Notes under the pieces: generated by a model | The model's input: only the letters and a program-made list of their open reading frames with translations | What the model was told of the DNA's origin: nothing | Databases searched by the model: none | Shown here: in pieces, positions 5,102-10,738 of the stretch | How positions within the stretch are numbered: the stretch's first letter is position 1 | Layout: every line of letters starts with the position of its first letter | Made by a program: the position numbers and the translations under genes | From: Pavlovales sp. CCMP2436 | Lineage: Eukaryota; Haptophyta; Pavlovophyceae; Pavlovales | Direction: 5' to 3' | Assembly: GCA_026770615.1 (NCBI GenBank) | Contig: MU631438.1 | Span: forward strand, 256,996 to 267,733 | Length of the DNA: 10,738 nucleotides

Positions 5102-5882
5102 GCACTACACGTCGTTCGTCCCCCTTCAACACATGCCCGATGGCGGCGCGCTCAGCGGCTACTACGATCACCAGCTCAACGCCAAGGGGGTGTCGGGCAT
5201 CATGCAGCCCGCCATGCGCCAGCGCACCCTCGCGCACCTCTTCTCCAGCCAGAACACCCTCGGGGGGGGGAGGCGGCAGCTCGCGCCTGCTGCTGCCTCC
5301 GGTACAGACCCCCGGGGGGGCAGGCGTCAGCTCTCCGGCCCCTGAGGCACAGGTAGGCGCACCTGCTAACGAGCGCTCGCCTGCTGCTAACGAGCGCGCA
5401 CCGCGCGCGCCTGCTGCCGACGAGCCCGCACCGCGCGCACGTGCTGCTTTCGACGAGAGCGCACGTGTTGACATCGACATGACGGCTGATGACGAGGACG
5501 AGCCTGTAACCATCAAGTGGAGCTACCAGACGCAGCTCCCGCGCTTCGCTCGCCTCTTTGCCGAGCGCCACGGCGAGGCCGACCCAACCCGACTTAGAGC
5601 CACGGAGATCAGGTCGTTGGCCCTGGCGATGGAGCTCACCGAGTCGGCGGCGGGATCAAGCGGCAACTCGAGGTGCTCAAGGATAAGGGCGTGGCAGCCA
5701 TCATCGAGGAGGCTGCCATCGTCGCGGAGGTGGCAGCAGCCGCAAACACTGTCGGCGGGCGCGGGCGCGGGCGTGGGCGCGGCCGCGGGCAGGGGCGGGC
5801 CCGGGCGCGGGCGCGGGCGTCTTGCAGGAGCCCCATCAGGCCCGCCCCTGAGCCCCATCGCCCCCCCCTCCTAAGGGCTTGA
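5067..5882 (+). pseudogene. Unidentified protein region, frame broken twice
   Basis: Three consecutive segments look coding but lie in two frames. Segment 1 (5067 to about 5265) reads LVSCDREKQVIKHYTSF, then SGYYDHQLNAKGVSGIM and QRTLAHLFSSQNTLGG. At the G8 run near 5263-5270 the sensible frame shifts. Segment 2 (to about 5650) has degenerate PAANERAP repeats, an acidic stretch (DIDMTADDEDEP), then IKWSYQTQLPRFARLF and TEIRSLALAMELTE. Near GCGGCGGG (5646-5653) it returns to the first frame. Segment 3 is helical (GIKRQLEVLKDKGVAAII) and ends in an RG-rich tail and TGA at 5880-5882. The two changes cancel out. They occur in G/C-rich runs, so they may be sequence errors, real lesions or unrecognised short introns. 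I recognise no family. Confidence 0.45.
5754..5820 (+). repeat. GGGCGC-type repeat encoding an RG tail
   Basis: A run of GGGCGC/GGGCGT hexamers encodes alternating Arg-Gly and then Arg-Ala in the final segment of the plus-strand frame. RG-rich tails often bind RNA, but here the hexamer array could equally be a neutral expansion. Confidence 0.7.
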
Positions 5883-5928
5883 CGCGCGGTGCATGCCAGG
5901 TAGCGCTGTCGTCTATCGGCCCGGAGGC

Positions 5929-6039
5929 GCGGCGAGCACGCACGCCCCAATTCGCGCCCAGGCGGCGCGCCTTCGTTAGTTATTGCAAGCGGCGAGCACG
6001 CACGCCCCAACTAACTAACGACTAGCGTGCAATAACTAA
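5929..6039. repeat. 22-bp direct repeat with nested 12-bp inverted repeat
   Basis: GCGGCGAGCACGCACGCCCC plus AA is repeated exactly at 5929-5950 and 5989-6010. TTAGTTATTGCA (5976-5987) and its exact complement TGCAATAACTAA (6028-6039) bracket the second copy. The rest of 5883-6185 has no gene signal; 6040-6120 is AT-rich. Confidence 0.85.
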
Positions 6040-6329
6040 TCGCGCGGTATAACTCAGAATTTTAACTTGGCGCCATTTAAAATAAATTAAAGTATATAAT
6101 TAAAGGTCTTGGTGTTGACTTTTACATAGAAAATGTAGGTGCATTGTGAGCCTCTCATCGGAGCCGACCCGGTGGTGCAGCTAACTCAAATCAGGGTCAC
6201 TGCTCCAAAAGAGCGTTTTCTACTTCTTGACGCCAGTAATAAGGGTGAACCGATTTTTTTTCGGTTGTGCTGTTGCAAAACATGCCCTCCCGCCTCTGGG
6301 CCTCCGGGAGCCCTCCCCGGCCGGGGTAA

Positions 6330-6401
6330 GAATCGCAATACGTGATGCAGGCTATTGACGAAGTAATGTTTGAGGTCCGCGCGAAGGTGCAGCGCGCGTA
6401 G
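6330..6401 (+). CDS. Short coding-like fragment, strand uncertain
   Basis: On the plus strand ESQYVMQAIDEVMFEVRAKV and three more residues end at TAG (6399-6401), with protein-like composition. An acceptor-like GATGCAG precedes GCTATTGAC. The opposite strand in the same codon register reads LRLRALHLRADLKHYF, which resembles a leucine-rich repeat and could belong with the minus-strand LRR exon at 7181-7429. I cannot decide between them. Confidence 0.25.
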   Translation, partial: ESQYVMQAIDEVMFEVRAKVQRA

Positions 6402-6522
6402 CCGTAGACTGAGGTATGCATTTCCAGACAACGAGGGAGATGCAGCTACGGCTGGTCAGCGCTCCAGTCGAGAATCGTCGATTGTCGTGTGTCTTATTCG
6501 GATCAGCCTCAGCGGTAGGTCT

Positions 6523-6609
6523 GGTATCCGTGTGCCCGGAGTGGATCCCTGGATCTAAGTGTTTTTAAACACTTGGATCCAGTCAGTCAGAAGCTCTCAG
6601 GGGACGGAC
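6523..6609 (+). repeat. Dispersed hairpin repeat, copy 1
   Basis: This segment aligns with 9237-9319 in the same orientation: ATCCGTGTGC, then a hairpin, then TCAGGGGACGGAC. Here the hairpin is nearly perfect: CTGGATCTAAGTGTTT (6549-6564) pairs with AAACACTTGGATCCAG (6567-6582), 2-nt loop, one mismatch. Confidence 0.75.
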
Positions 6610-6626
6610 TTTTTAACTATTGAAGC

Positions 6627-7046
6627 GGGTCGAAATCCAAATTAGTGGCGCGATTCCGCACTGGGGAGGGGGAAAAGCTGTGGCCGGGTCGATGAAGTAG
6701 AGATCGTTCGCCCCTGCGCGCTTAGTGTCGATAGCTGTTGTCGAATAGAGCCCTCCTCGACGGTGGGAGCCCACCTCGTGTGCCTATCGTGTGCCTCTGG
6801 GGTCGACAACATACTAAAGGTAACTAACATTTCCGATGTTCAGCGTTCGGAAGCGAAAAGTAAGTCATGTTCCCCGAAGTAGTGCACAAAAGTTAGTTGC
6901 AGATTCTTGAATGAGGCGGCGCCCCATTCACGAATCTGCGACTAACTTTTGTGCACCACTTCCGATTCGTGTGCTCCGGAGGATTTTCACCGATTTTTTT
7001 CGCGATTTTCCCCCGGCGGACTGGCCACTAATTCGGATTTCGACCC
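6627..7046. mobile_element. MITE-like element with 23-bp terminal inverted repeats
   Basis: The ends starting GGGTCGAAATCC (6627-6649) and its complement (7024-7046) match over 23 bp with one mismatch. Similarity continues loosely inward (GGGGGAAAA-type words). AAGC flanks both ends (6623-6626 and 7047-7050) as a possible 4-bp target duplication. At 420 bp, and with no transposase frame, it would be non-autonomous. The superfamily is not clear. Confidence 0.6.
6874..6964. repeat. Long foldback inside the 6627-7046 element
   Basis: A 40-bp arm (6874-6913) and its complement (6925-6964) flank an 11-bp GC-rich loop. The inner 35 bp have three mismatches and share the core TGCACAAAAGTTAGT. It may be a separate foldback element inserted into the larger one, or that element's own internal hairpin. 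Confidence 0.8.
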
Positions 7047-7180
7047 AAGCTTAAGGCTCACAACGATCAGCAGCTCCACATTTCAGCACTTATTAGTTAT
7101 TGACTAACTAGTTGCATGTAAACTAACGAAACAAGAGCGGCGACACAGTACGAAAAGACGCACAGCGGGCAGTGGTCCGA

Positions 7181-7429
7181 TCAGAGGAAGTGAAGGATCT
7201 TAACCAACTTCGCGCGGTCGGGGTGATCCTGCAGCACGAGGTGCGGGTCGGCCATCGCGCAGTTGCGGATTGTGAGCAGCCGCAGGTTGGGCAGGTCGTT
7301 TGCGAGCGAGGTGAAGTCGTGGTCCGAGGCGATGGCAAGGTGCTGCAGCTCGAGCCGCTGGAGCGACGGCGGCGGCGGGTGGGCGATCAGTGCGCCTTCG
7401 AGCGCGGCGAGGGGCAGCTCGAGGACGCC
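7181..7429 (-). CDS. Leucine-rich repeat protein, C-terminal exon
   Basis: After an acceptor-like CTTTGCAAGCAG (7430), 82 codons run to TGA at 7183-7181. The protein contains LELPLAALEGALIAHP, then two leucine-rich repeats, SLQRLELQHLAIAS and NLRLLTIRNCAMADPHLVLQ, each fitting LxxLxLxx(N/C)xL. It ends KILHFL. LRRs form protein-binding solenoids; this spacing resembles the ribonuclease-inhibitor / F-box LRR type, but no F-box is seen. The same frame continues upstream to an ATG at 7531, but that stretch is Pro/His-rich and probably intron. Upstream exons are not recognisable in the repeat-rich DNA to the right, so the gene may be truncated. Confidence 0.6.
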   Translation of the reverse strand, partial: GVLELPLAALEGALIAHPPPPSLQRLELQHLAIASDHDFTSLANDLPNLRLLTIRNCAMADPHLVLQDHPDRAKLVKILHFL

Positions 7430-7571
7430 CTGCTTGCAAAGCGGCCGGGGGGCGTGACGCGGGATGTGACGGGTGTTGCACGTTAGGGTGTGACACAGGG
7501 CAGGGACGGGTGTTCTACTCGGCAGTGGCAATTAACACCTTGAGCAATTAAGAAATTTACAGACTAAGGGA

Positions 7572-7634
7572 CTTAAGAAACTGAGCCTCACTGCAACTGG
7601 GGGCCTAAGAAACCTTAAGAAACTGGGCCTCACT
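7572..7634. repeat. Direct repeat pair CTTAAGAAACTGRGCCTCACT
   Basis: Copies lie at 7572-7592 and 7614-7634 and differ at one base. The complement (TGAGGCTCAGTTTCTTAG) occurs at 8607-8624 and in part at 8683-8698, inside the MITE at 8569. TACTCGGCA also repeats at 7516 and 7671 on either side. No gene signal is seen in 7490-8029. Confidence 0.75.
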
Positions 7635-7686
7635 CGAATTCCCAGCTTTCTCAATGCCCGTCTATGGCTGTACTCGGCAATTGCGA

Positions 7687-8015
7687 CAACACAGGACAGT
7701 GTCGGTGTTACTAATTCGCTAATCCTATTAGGCTAGACTCCAGGCATCTCAATAGGAGATACGATGGGGTTATTAAGTGCGTCGGGCGACTCAGCCTTAG
7801 GGCGAGAGTTGGTCGCCCCCCCGCCTTTGTTTGACAGTTGCCCCGGATTCGGCCGAGTCCGGATTTGAATAGTCTGCTGTCACGATTTCTTACATATTCG
7901 TACTCGCACCACACACACACACACACACACACACGCGCACACACAAAAGGCACACGGCAAACGAGTCATGAATGCGGATTTATCACACGGGACAGTGTAG
8001 GTGTTACACACGGGT
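7687..8015. repeat. Short direct repeat GGACAGTGTMGGTGTTAC
   Basis: The word occurs at 7693-7710 and again at 7990-8007 with one difference. The 280 bp between carry no convincing frame. Confidence 0.55.
7908..7945. repeat. CA dinucleotide microsatellite
   Basis: About 17 CA units with a CGCG interruption near 7935. Confidence 0.95.
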
Positions 8016-8029
8016 CAGGCGGTGGCTGC

Positions 8030-8182
8030 TGGAGCCAGGTCTCGGTTCTTTGTGAATACCCCGCCGGCTGGCGGGGTATAAACAAATTGAGGCGATACGT
8101 AGTAAGTATTGTAAACTGTAAACTGGTTTTTAACCAATTTATTGCAGTTTTATATTTCGGTAGCAACCGAGACCTGGCTCCA
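8030..8182. mobile_element. MITE-like element with 18-bp perfect terminal inverted repeats
   Basis: TGGAGCCAGGTCTCGGTT (8030-8047) is exactly complemented at 8165-8182. The element is 153 bp, non-coding, and contains a perfect 10-bp hairpin, ATACCCCGCC (8056-8065) with GGCGGGGTAT (8070-8079). No clean short target duplication is seen. The flanks instead share an imperfect TCAGG.GG.TGG..GC word (about 8014-8029 and 8183-8199). Confidence 0.5.
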
Positions 8183-8242
8183 TCAGGAGGGGTGGTAGCG
8201 AGTGAATTGATATTGTTACGAAAGGGGGACCGTATTTTAAGA

Positions 8243-8833
8243 GGGCAGTGACGGGTATTTTATAAACTACGACTTACTCGATGGGAAGACAGGCAGCAGC
8301 GGTCAGGCAAATCCAGTGTGTGGACGGGCTCAGCCAGTGATCGCCATCAGTGACGAATATTTTGAAAAGCAGTACGAAAACTGTGTTCACAGCGCACTAA
8401 TTTAAGGGCGAAAACTGTGTGCGAAAACTGGGCGGAATTTAAAAGACCATGCTTTAAAAGGGCAGTGACGGGTATTTTACAGGCCAGTGTGAAAGCTGTG
8501 TTCATAGCGCACTAGGGGCATATACAGTGACGGGTATTTTACAGGGCAGTACGAACACTGTGCCCTTACAGGGGGTCACGGGCAATAAGAACGGCGAAAT
8601 TGAGGCTGAGGCTCAGTTTCTTAGCAAAATACACACACAATGATTAAATTTTGCTTAGGTTACTATCTAAGGGCACACAAAATGAGGCTCAGTGTCTTCA
8701 CGTTACGGTTTTTTATTGCCCGTGACCCCCTGTAGTACGCTATGAACACTTCCCGTCACACACTGCCCGTCACTGTGTTCGCACACAGTGTTCATGTACA
8801 GTGTGAAAAGTGTGTTCATAGCCCACTAGGGGC
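8243..8833. repeat. Cluster of interspersed short repeats
   Basis: CAGTGACGGGTATTTTA recurs at about 8246, 8463 and 8525. TGTGTTCATAGCGCACTA recurs at 8382, 8497 and 8811 with small changes, and in inverted form at 8733-8750. GAAAACTGTG-type words fill the gaps. The MITE at 8569-8732 lies inside the cluster. No coding frame is evident. Confidence 0.75.
8569..8732. mobile_element. MITE with 20-bp perfect terminal inverted repeats and TA target site
   Basis: CAGGGGGTCACGGGCAATAA (8569-8588) is exactly complemented at 8713-8732, and TA flanks both ends (8567-8568 and 8733-8734). A CAG-start terminal repeat with TA duplication is typical of Tc1/mariner-pogo-type non-autonomous elements. The 164-bp body has no transposase frame. 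Confidence 0.7.
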
Positions 8834-8960
8834 TCAGCTGTATGGCAGATAATTCACCTACCAGCCTGTTTTCTTATTGATCGGCCGTCTGAATAAAAAT
8901 GAAAAGGGAAAATAAGCTGATTCACCTGCTTTTTCGCGGTGGCCGATACTTCATCGTGCG

Positions 8961-9120
8961 GAGCTTCGAGCGTGAAGCCACGCAACTGTTAGTTATACAG
9001 TTATGAATATCATGAATATTATTATTAGCGGCTCAGCATGGTTCAACAGGTGGTGTTAGTGAGCTTCGAGCGTGAAGCCACGTAACTGGTAACTGTTAGT
9101 TATACAATCATGAATATATT
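8961..9120. repeat. 100-bp tandem repeat
   Basis: GAGCTTCGAGCGTGAAGCCA starts at 8961 and again at 9061. Both are followed by AACTGTTAGTTATACA and ATGAATAT. The GCTTC/GAAGC ends of the core form a small hairpin. The stretch before it (8834-8960) holds two loosely similar ATTCACCT..TTTTC words and no gene. Confidence 0.85.
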
Positions 9121-9135
9121 ACTCATTGCATACAC

Positions 9136-9267
9136 ATGATCGCTGGCAATAAGAAGGGCGAATTGTGGGCATTCTGGCTGGTTGCGCCACAAATACTACA
9201 AAATCTCGACGAGTCAGCTTTTGGCAAGGAAGGGACGGAATCCGTGTGCTCTGCAAAGGTCCCTTGA
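9136..9267 (+). CDS. Small open frame of unknown function
   Basis: The 43 codons start MIAGNKKGELWAFWLV, continue APQILQNLDESAFGKEG and end at TGA (9265-9267). Composition is protein-like with a hydrophobic centre. GNKKGEL corresponds at DNA level to GGCAATAAGAACGGCGAA in the MITE at 8581, so part of this frame may be transposon-derived. The overlap with the dispersed hairpin repeat at 9237 speaks against a conserved gene. The opposite strand is also open. Confidence 0.2.
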   Translation: MIAGNKKGELWAFWLVAPQILQNLDESAFGKEGTESVCSAKVP

Positions 9268-9319
9268 TCCAAGTGTTTCTCAACGCTTGGGTCCGGTGGA
9301 GACCTGTCAGGGGACGGAC
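9237..9319 (+). repeat. Dispersed hairpin repeat, copy 2
   Basis: This is the homologue of 6523-6609. The hairpin is more decayed (GATCCAAGTGTTTCTCAACGC followed by TTGGGTCCGG), while the downstream TCAGGGGACGGAC is exact. Confidence 0.75.
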
Positions 9320-9381
9320 GTACTTCTAGGTGTTTACACAAAGAAGCACTAATAGAATATCTGCAAATATAATAAAATCAC

Positions 9382-9481
9382 CTGGGGCGCGGCTGCGAAT
9401 ACCGTTGCGAGCAGGGCTTTGAGCTGCGCACTGCCAAAGCCATGCGTGGCGATTTGCGCTGCGTCCCGGCCCACGCGGTAC
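9382..9481 (-). CDS. Internal exon with an ankyrin-like repeat half
   Basis: The segment lies between a strong acceptor (CTTTTTTAACCAG) and the donor CAG|GTGATT. It starts with one leftover base and then 33 codons: YRVGRDAAQIATHG, FGSAQLKALLATV and FAAAPQ. GRDAAQIATHGFGSAQLKAL follows the ankyrin pattern G-T-A-hydrophobic-A-A-x-x-G-H-x-x-x-hydrophobic-K-x-L-L, although a single divergent repeat is weak evidence. It lies just downstream of the frame starting at 9727. The apparent phases of the two do not join directly, so an exon or a different donor is missing. Confidence 0.4.
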
Positions 9482-9514
9482 CTGGTTAAAAAAGTATATA
9501 TTTAAATCATGAAC

Positions 9515-9727
9515 CTATTTCCAAAAAGAGCGTTTGATAGTCTTTTGGCCTGCGCTGGACGCTAGAAAAAGTTGATTACTCATGTTAATGTTTTCGGCTT
9601 CCTCGTCATCCCCCACTTCTACCATGTTCCCCACTTCGGCGTAGCGCGTAGGAGCCTGCGTCGGAGTGCTAAGATCAGCTTGACTTGAACTTGAAACACC
9701 GCCAGCCAGAACCCCCCCTTCATTCAT
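9515..9727 (-). CDS. Ser/Thr/Gln-rich N-terminal frame
   Basis: From ATG (9727) the frame encodes MNEGGVLAGGVSSSSQADLS, TPTQAPTRYAEVGNMVEV, then GDDEEAENINMSNQ and ends KRSFWK with TAG at 9517-9515. The composition is that of a disordered N-terminus. A G7 run lies just after the start. Possible introns exist: ATG|GTAGAA to AACTTTTTCTAG, and a donor at the TAG|GTTCAT end leading to the acceptor at 9482. A decayed copy of part of this frame lies at 997-1058, which shows this piece of sequence has been duplicated. The function is unknown. Confidence 0.35.
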   Translation of the reverse strand: MNEGGVLAGGVSSSSQADLSTPTQAPTRYAEVGNMVEVGDDEEAENINMSNQLFLASSAGQKTIKRSFWK

Positions 9728-9737
9728 ATAAACAATT

Positions 9738-9996
9738 GCCTGCTTCGGAGCTCCGTCGGCGTTTTGGTATCATCGCAAGGTGACGCAGAAATTCAACAGA
9801 GTGACGCTCAGACGCTAACACGCGGGGCCACCTGGACGCAGAAACTGCGCCCCTGGCGGCAGAAGGGGCATCATAACACAACACAACACAACCCGGTTGT
9901 AATGTAAGGAAGCTTAACTATATTGGCCCCAACTTTTCAGCCGGCGGGGATGTCAGGAGCTTACATTTGTAGTGTGTACCCAATGCACCTAACCTT
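9738..9996. other. Spacer upstream of the 9727 frame
   Basis: The spacer contains a GGAGCTCC palindrome (9747-9754), several GACGCAGAAA / GACGCTCAGACGC words (9783-9850), and an ACAACACAACACAAC run (9876-9891). No gene or clear promoter box is visible. Confidence 0.4.
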
Positions 9997-10056
9997 ATGG
10001 CGCGGGGAGTAGTTCAGATTTTTAGTTTAAAACAGGCATTTGCCTGTCTTCCTAAA

Positions 10057-10116
10057 CATGCCCACATCCCATGCCATGCCCACATCCCATGCCATGCCCA
10101 CATCCCATGCCATGCC
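10057..10116. repeat. 18-bp minisatellite
   Basis: CATGCCCACATCCCATGC is repeated in tandem about 3.3 times with almost no change. It runs directly into the dispersed repeat at 10117. Confidence 0.95.
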
Positions 10117-10173
10117 CGCACGCCTTCGAGCTGCAAGTCGGGGGACGTAAAAATAACTATTATTATTTTGAAA
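10117..10173 (+). repeat. Dispersed repeat, copy B
   Basis: CGCACGCCTTCGAGCTGCAA and the following AACTATTATTATTTTGAAA stretch match 1181-1237 in the same orientation. Confidence 0.65.
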
Positions 10174-10303
10174 GCAGCCCGTGCATTCTTGTTCAGATGT
10201 ATGGGCTCCCTAGAAAAGATACATCCTTATAACATAGCATCCTTTAATGTGTATTTATAATCAAATTATTTCTAAATACAGACTGGCAGCCTAGCTATTC
10301 TAA

Positions 10304-10571
10304 ACTAACAGCCCTGTATTGCCAGCATCCTTGTCGTAGCTTAACTAGCAGCCGGTACATTACTGATAGGGATTCAAGCTGGCGTCTGGCTGTTCTGAAT
10401 GTTGTGCTGGTCTGAGCGCTGCGTATATCCTTGCCGCAGCTTAACTAACAGCCCTATATAGCCCGTACATCCTTGTCGTAGCTGGCCCCCCCTTGACAAT
10501 CTGAATTCAATCGAGTTACTAATGAGAGTTATTATTATAGCGGGCTCCCCCTTGACAATCTCAACACAATC
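10304..10571. repeat. Interleaved direct repeats
   Basis: CATCCTTGTCGTAGCTTAAC occurs at 10326, in changed form at 10426 (TATCCTTGCCGCAGC), and shortened at 10468. Its continuation TTAACTARCAGCC is shared by the first two. CCCCCTTGACAATCT recurs at 10487 and 10547 (60-bp offset) with a further CAATC at equal distance. No coding frame is supported here. Confidence 0.8.
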
Positions 10572-10583
10572 TTATTATTTTTG

Positions 10584-10736
10584 TCAGTGGTGGGCCTTCA
10601 GTGCATAGGCGCAGCTGGAGGTACCTGCGGGCACGGCGGATTCACGTGCAAGAGTGACGTCATTATGAACCGACGTCGATGAGAGGTCGAACGAGTGGAA
10701 TAAATTACATTCTTCAGAAAACGTACATTTTCTCGC
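10584..10736 (-). CDS. Open frame running off the right end
   Basis: The minus-strand frame is open from the window edge for 50 codons and ends at TGA (10586-10584). It includes CTFSEECNLFHSFDL, then DVTLARESAVPAG and SCAYALKAHH. No motif is recognised and chance openness over this length is not rare, so it is only a candidate last exon of a gene to the right. Confidence 0.2.
   Translation of the reverse strand, partial: ARKCTFSEECNLFHSFDLSSTSVHNDVTLARESAVPAGTSSCAYALKAHH
10643..10662. promoter_or_regulatory. CACGTG next to TGACGTCA
   Basis: A CACGTG box (10643-10648) lies 6 bp from a full palindromic TGACGTCA (10655-10662). They are the classic bHLH and bZIP/CREB target words. They also fall within the weak open frame described at 10584-10736, so at most one reading is likely to be right. 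Confidence 0.25.
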
Positions 10737-10738
10737 CA

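Noticed and set aside
5200..5571. Minus-strand frames opposite the plus-strand gene
   Set aside because: Ala/Arg/Pro-rich translations of GC-rich sequence without motifs. The plus strand has the better protein-like segments.
6642..6830. Minus-strand frame inside the 6627-7046 element as a transposase remnant
   Set aside because: At 62 codons it shows no catalytic pattern or DNA-binding motif, so the element is treated as non-coding.
7838..8251. 137-codon plus-strand frame through the CA repeat
   Set aside because: It is a His-Thr run from the microsatellite followed by the inverted-repeat element at 8030-8182, with no motif.
10057..10116. CRISPR-like array
   Set aside because: The 18-bp units are directly adjacent with no spacers, so this is a minisatellite, and the window is eukaryotic.

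Overview
The window is nuclear DNA of a eukaryote. Protein-like segments are short, open in phase with one another and bounded by CAG/GT-type splice signals. No bacterial operon structure is seen. About half of the window is simple repeats, tandem duplications and small inverted-repeat elements. Coding pieces are GC-rich and spacers AT-rich. This would suit a GC-rich unicellular eukaryote (alga or other protist), but no marker places it in a lineage.

Layout. 1-800: hexamer satellites, short direct duplications and an ATT/ATC microsatellite. 833-4462, minus strand: the one gene that could be assembled with confidence, a compact SET-domain (protein lysine methyltransferase-like) gene. It has six short exons (4462-4292, 3951-3850, 3710-3624, 2874-2794, 2283-2137, 1489-1377), about 233 codons in total, and possibly a seventh exon at 899-833. 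The exons rebuild the SET motifs in order: GLGLR, VEFVGEV, RYGSKARFAND..PNL, ELCYSYG. The introns hold minisatellites and decayed partial copies of exons 4, 5 and 6.

4463-5008 is an AT-rich spacer between divergent reading frames. It carries four GCGAATATT-type motifs and an E2F-like TTTGGCGCC site. 5009-5882, plus strand: an unidentified protein region readable only through two compensating frame changes, ending in an RG-rich tail. 5883-7150: repeats and a 420-bp inverted-repeat element (6627-7046) that encloses a long foldback (6874-6964). 7181-7429, minus: an exon with two leucine-rich repeats. 7490-9130: a dense field of short direct and inverted repeats with two more MITE-like elements (8030-8182 and 8569-8732).

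9382-9727, minus: pieces of another gene, an ankyrin-like exon and a Ser/Thr/Gln-rich N-terminus. A decayed copy of part of that N-terminus lies near 1000 on the opposite strand. 9730-10738: 18-bp tandem repeats, further duplications, and an open minus-strand frame running off the end.

The genes show no shared pathway. What stands out is how the SET gene is built: small in-phase exons, each near a degenerate duplicate of itself, and introns grown by repeats. All exon calls rest on reading splice signals and protein motifs by eye. No database search was possible.
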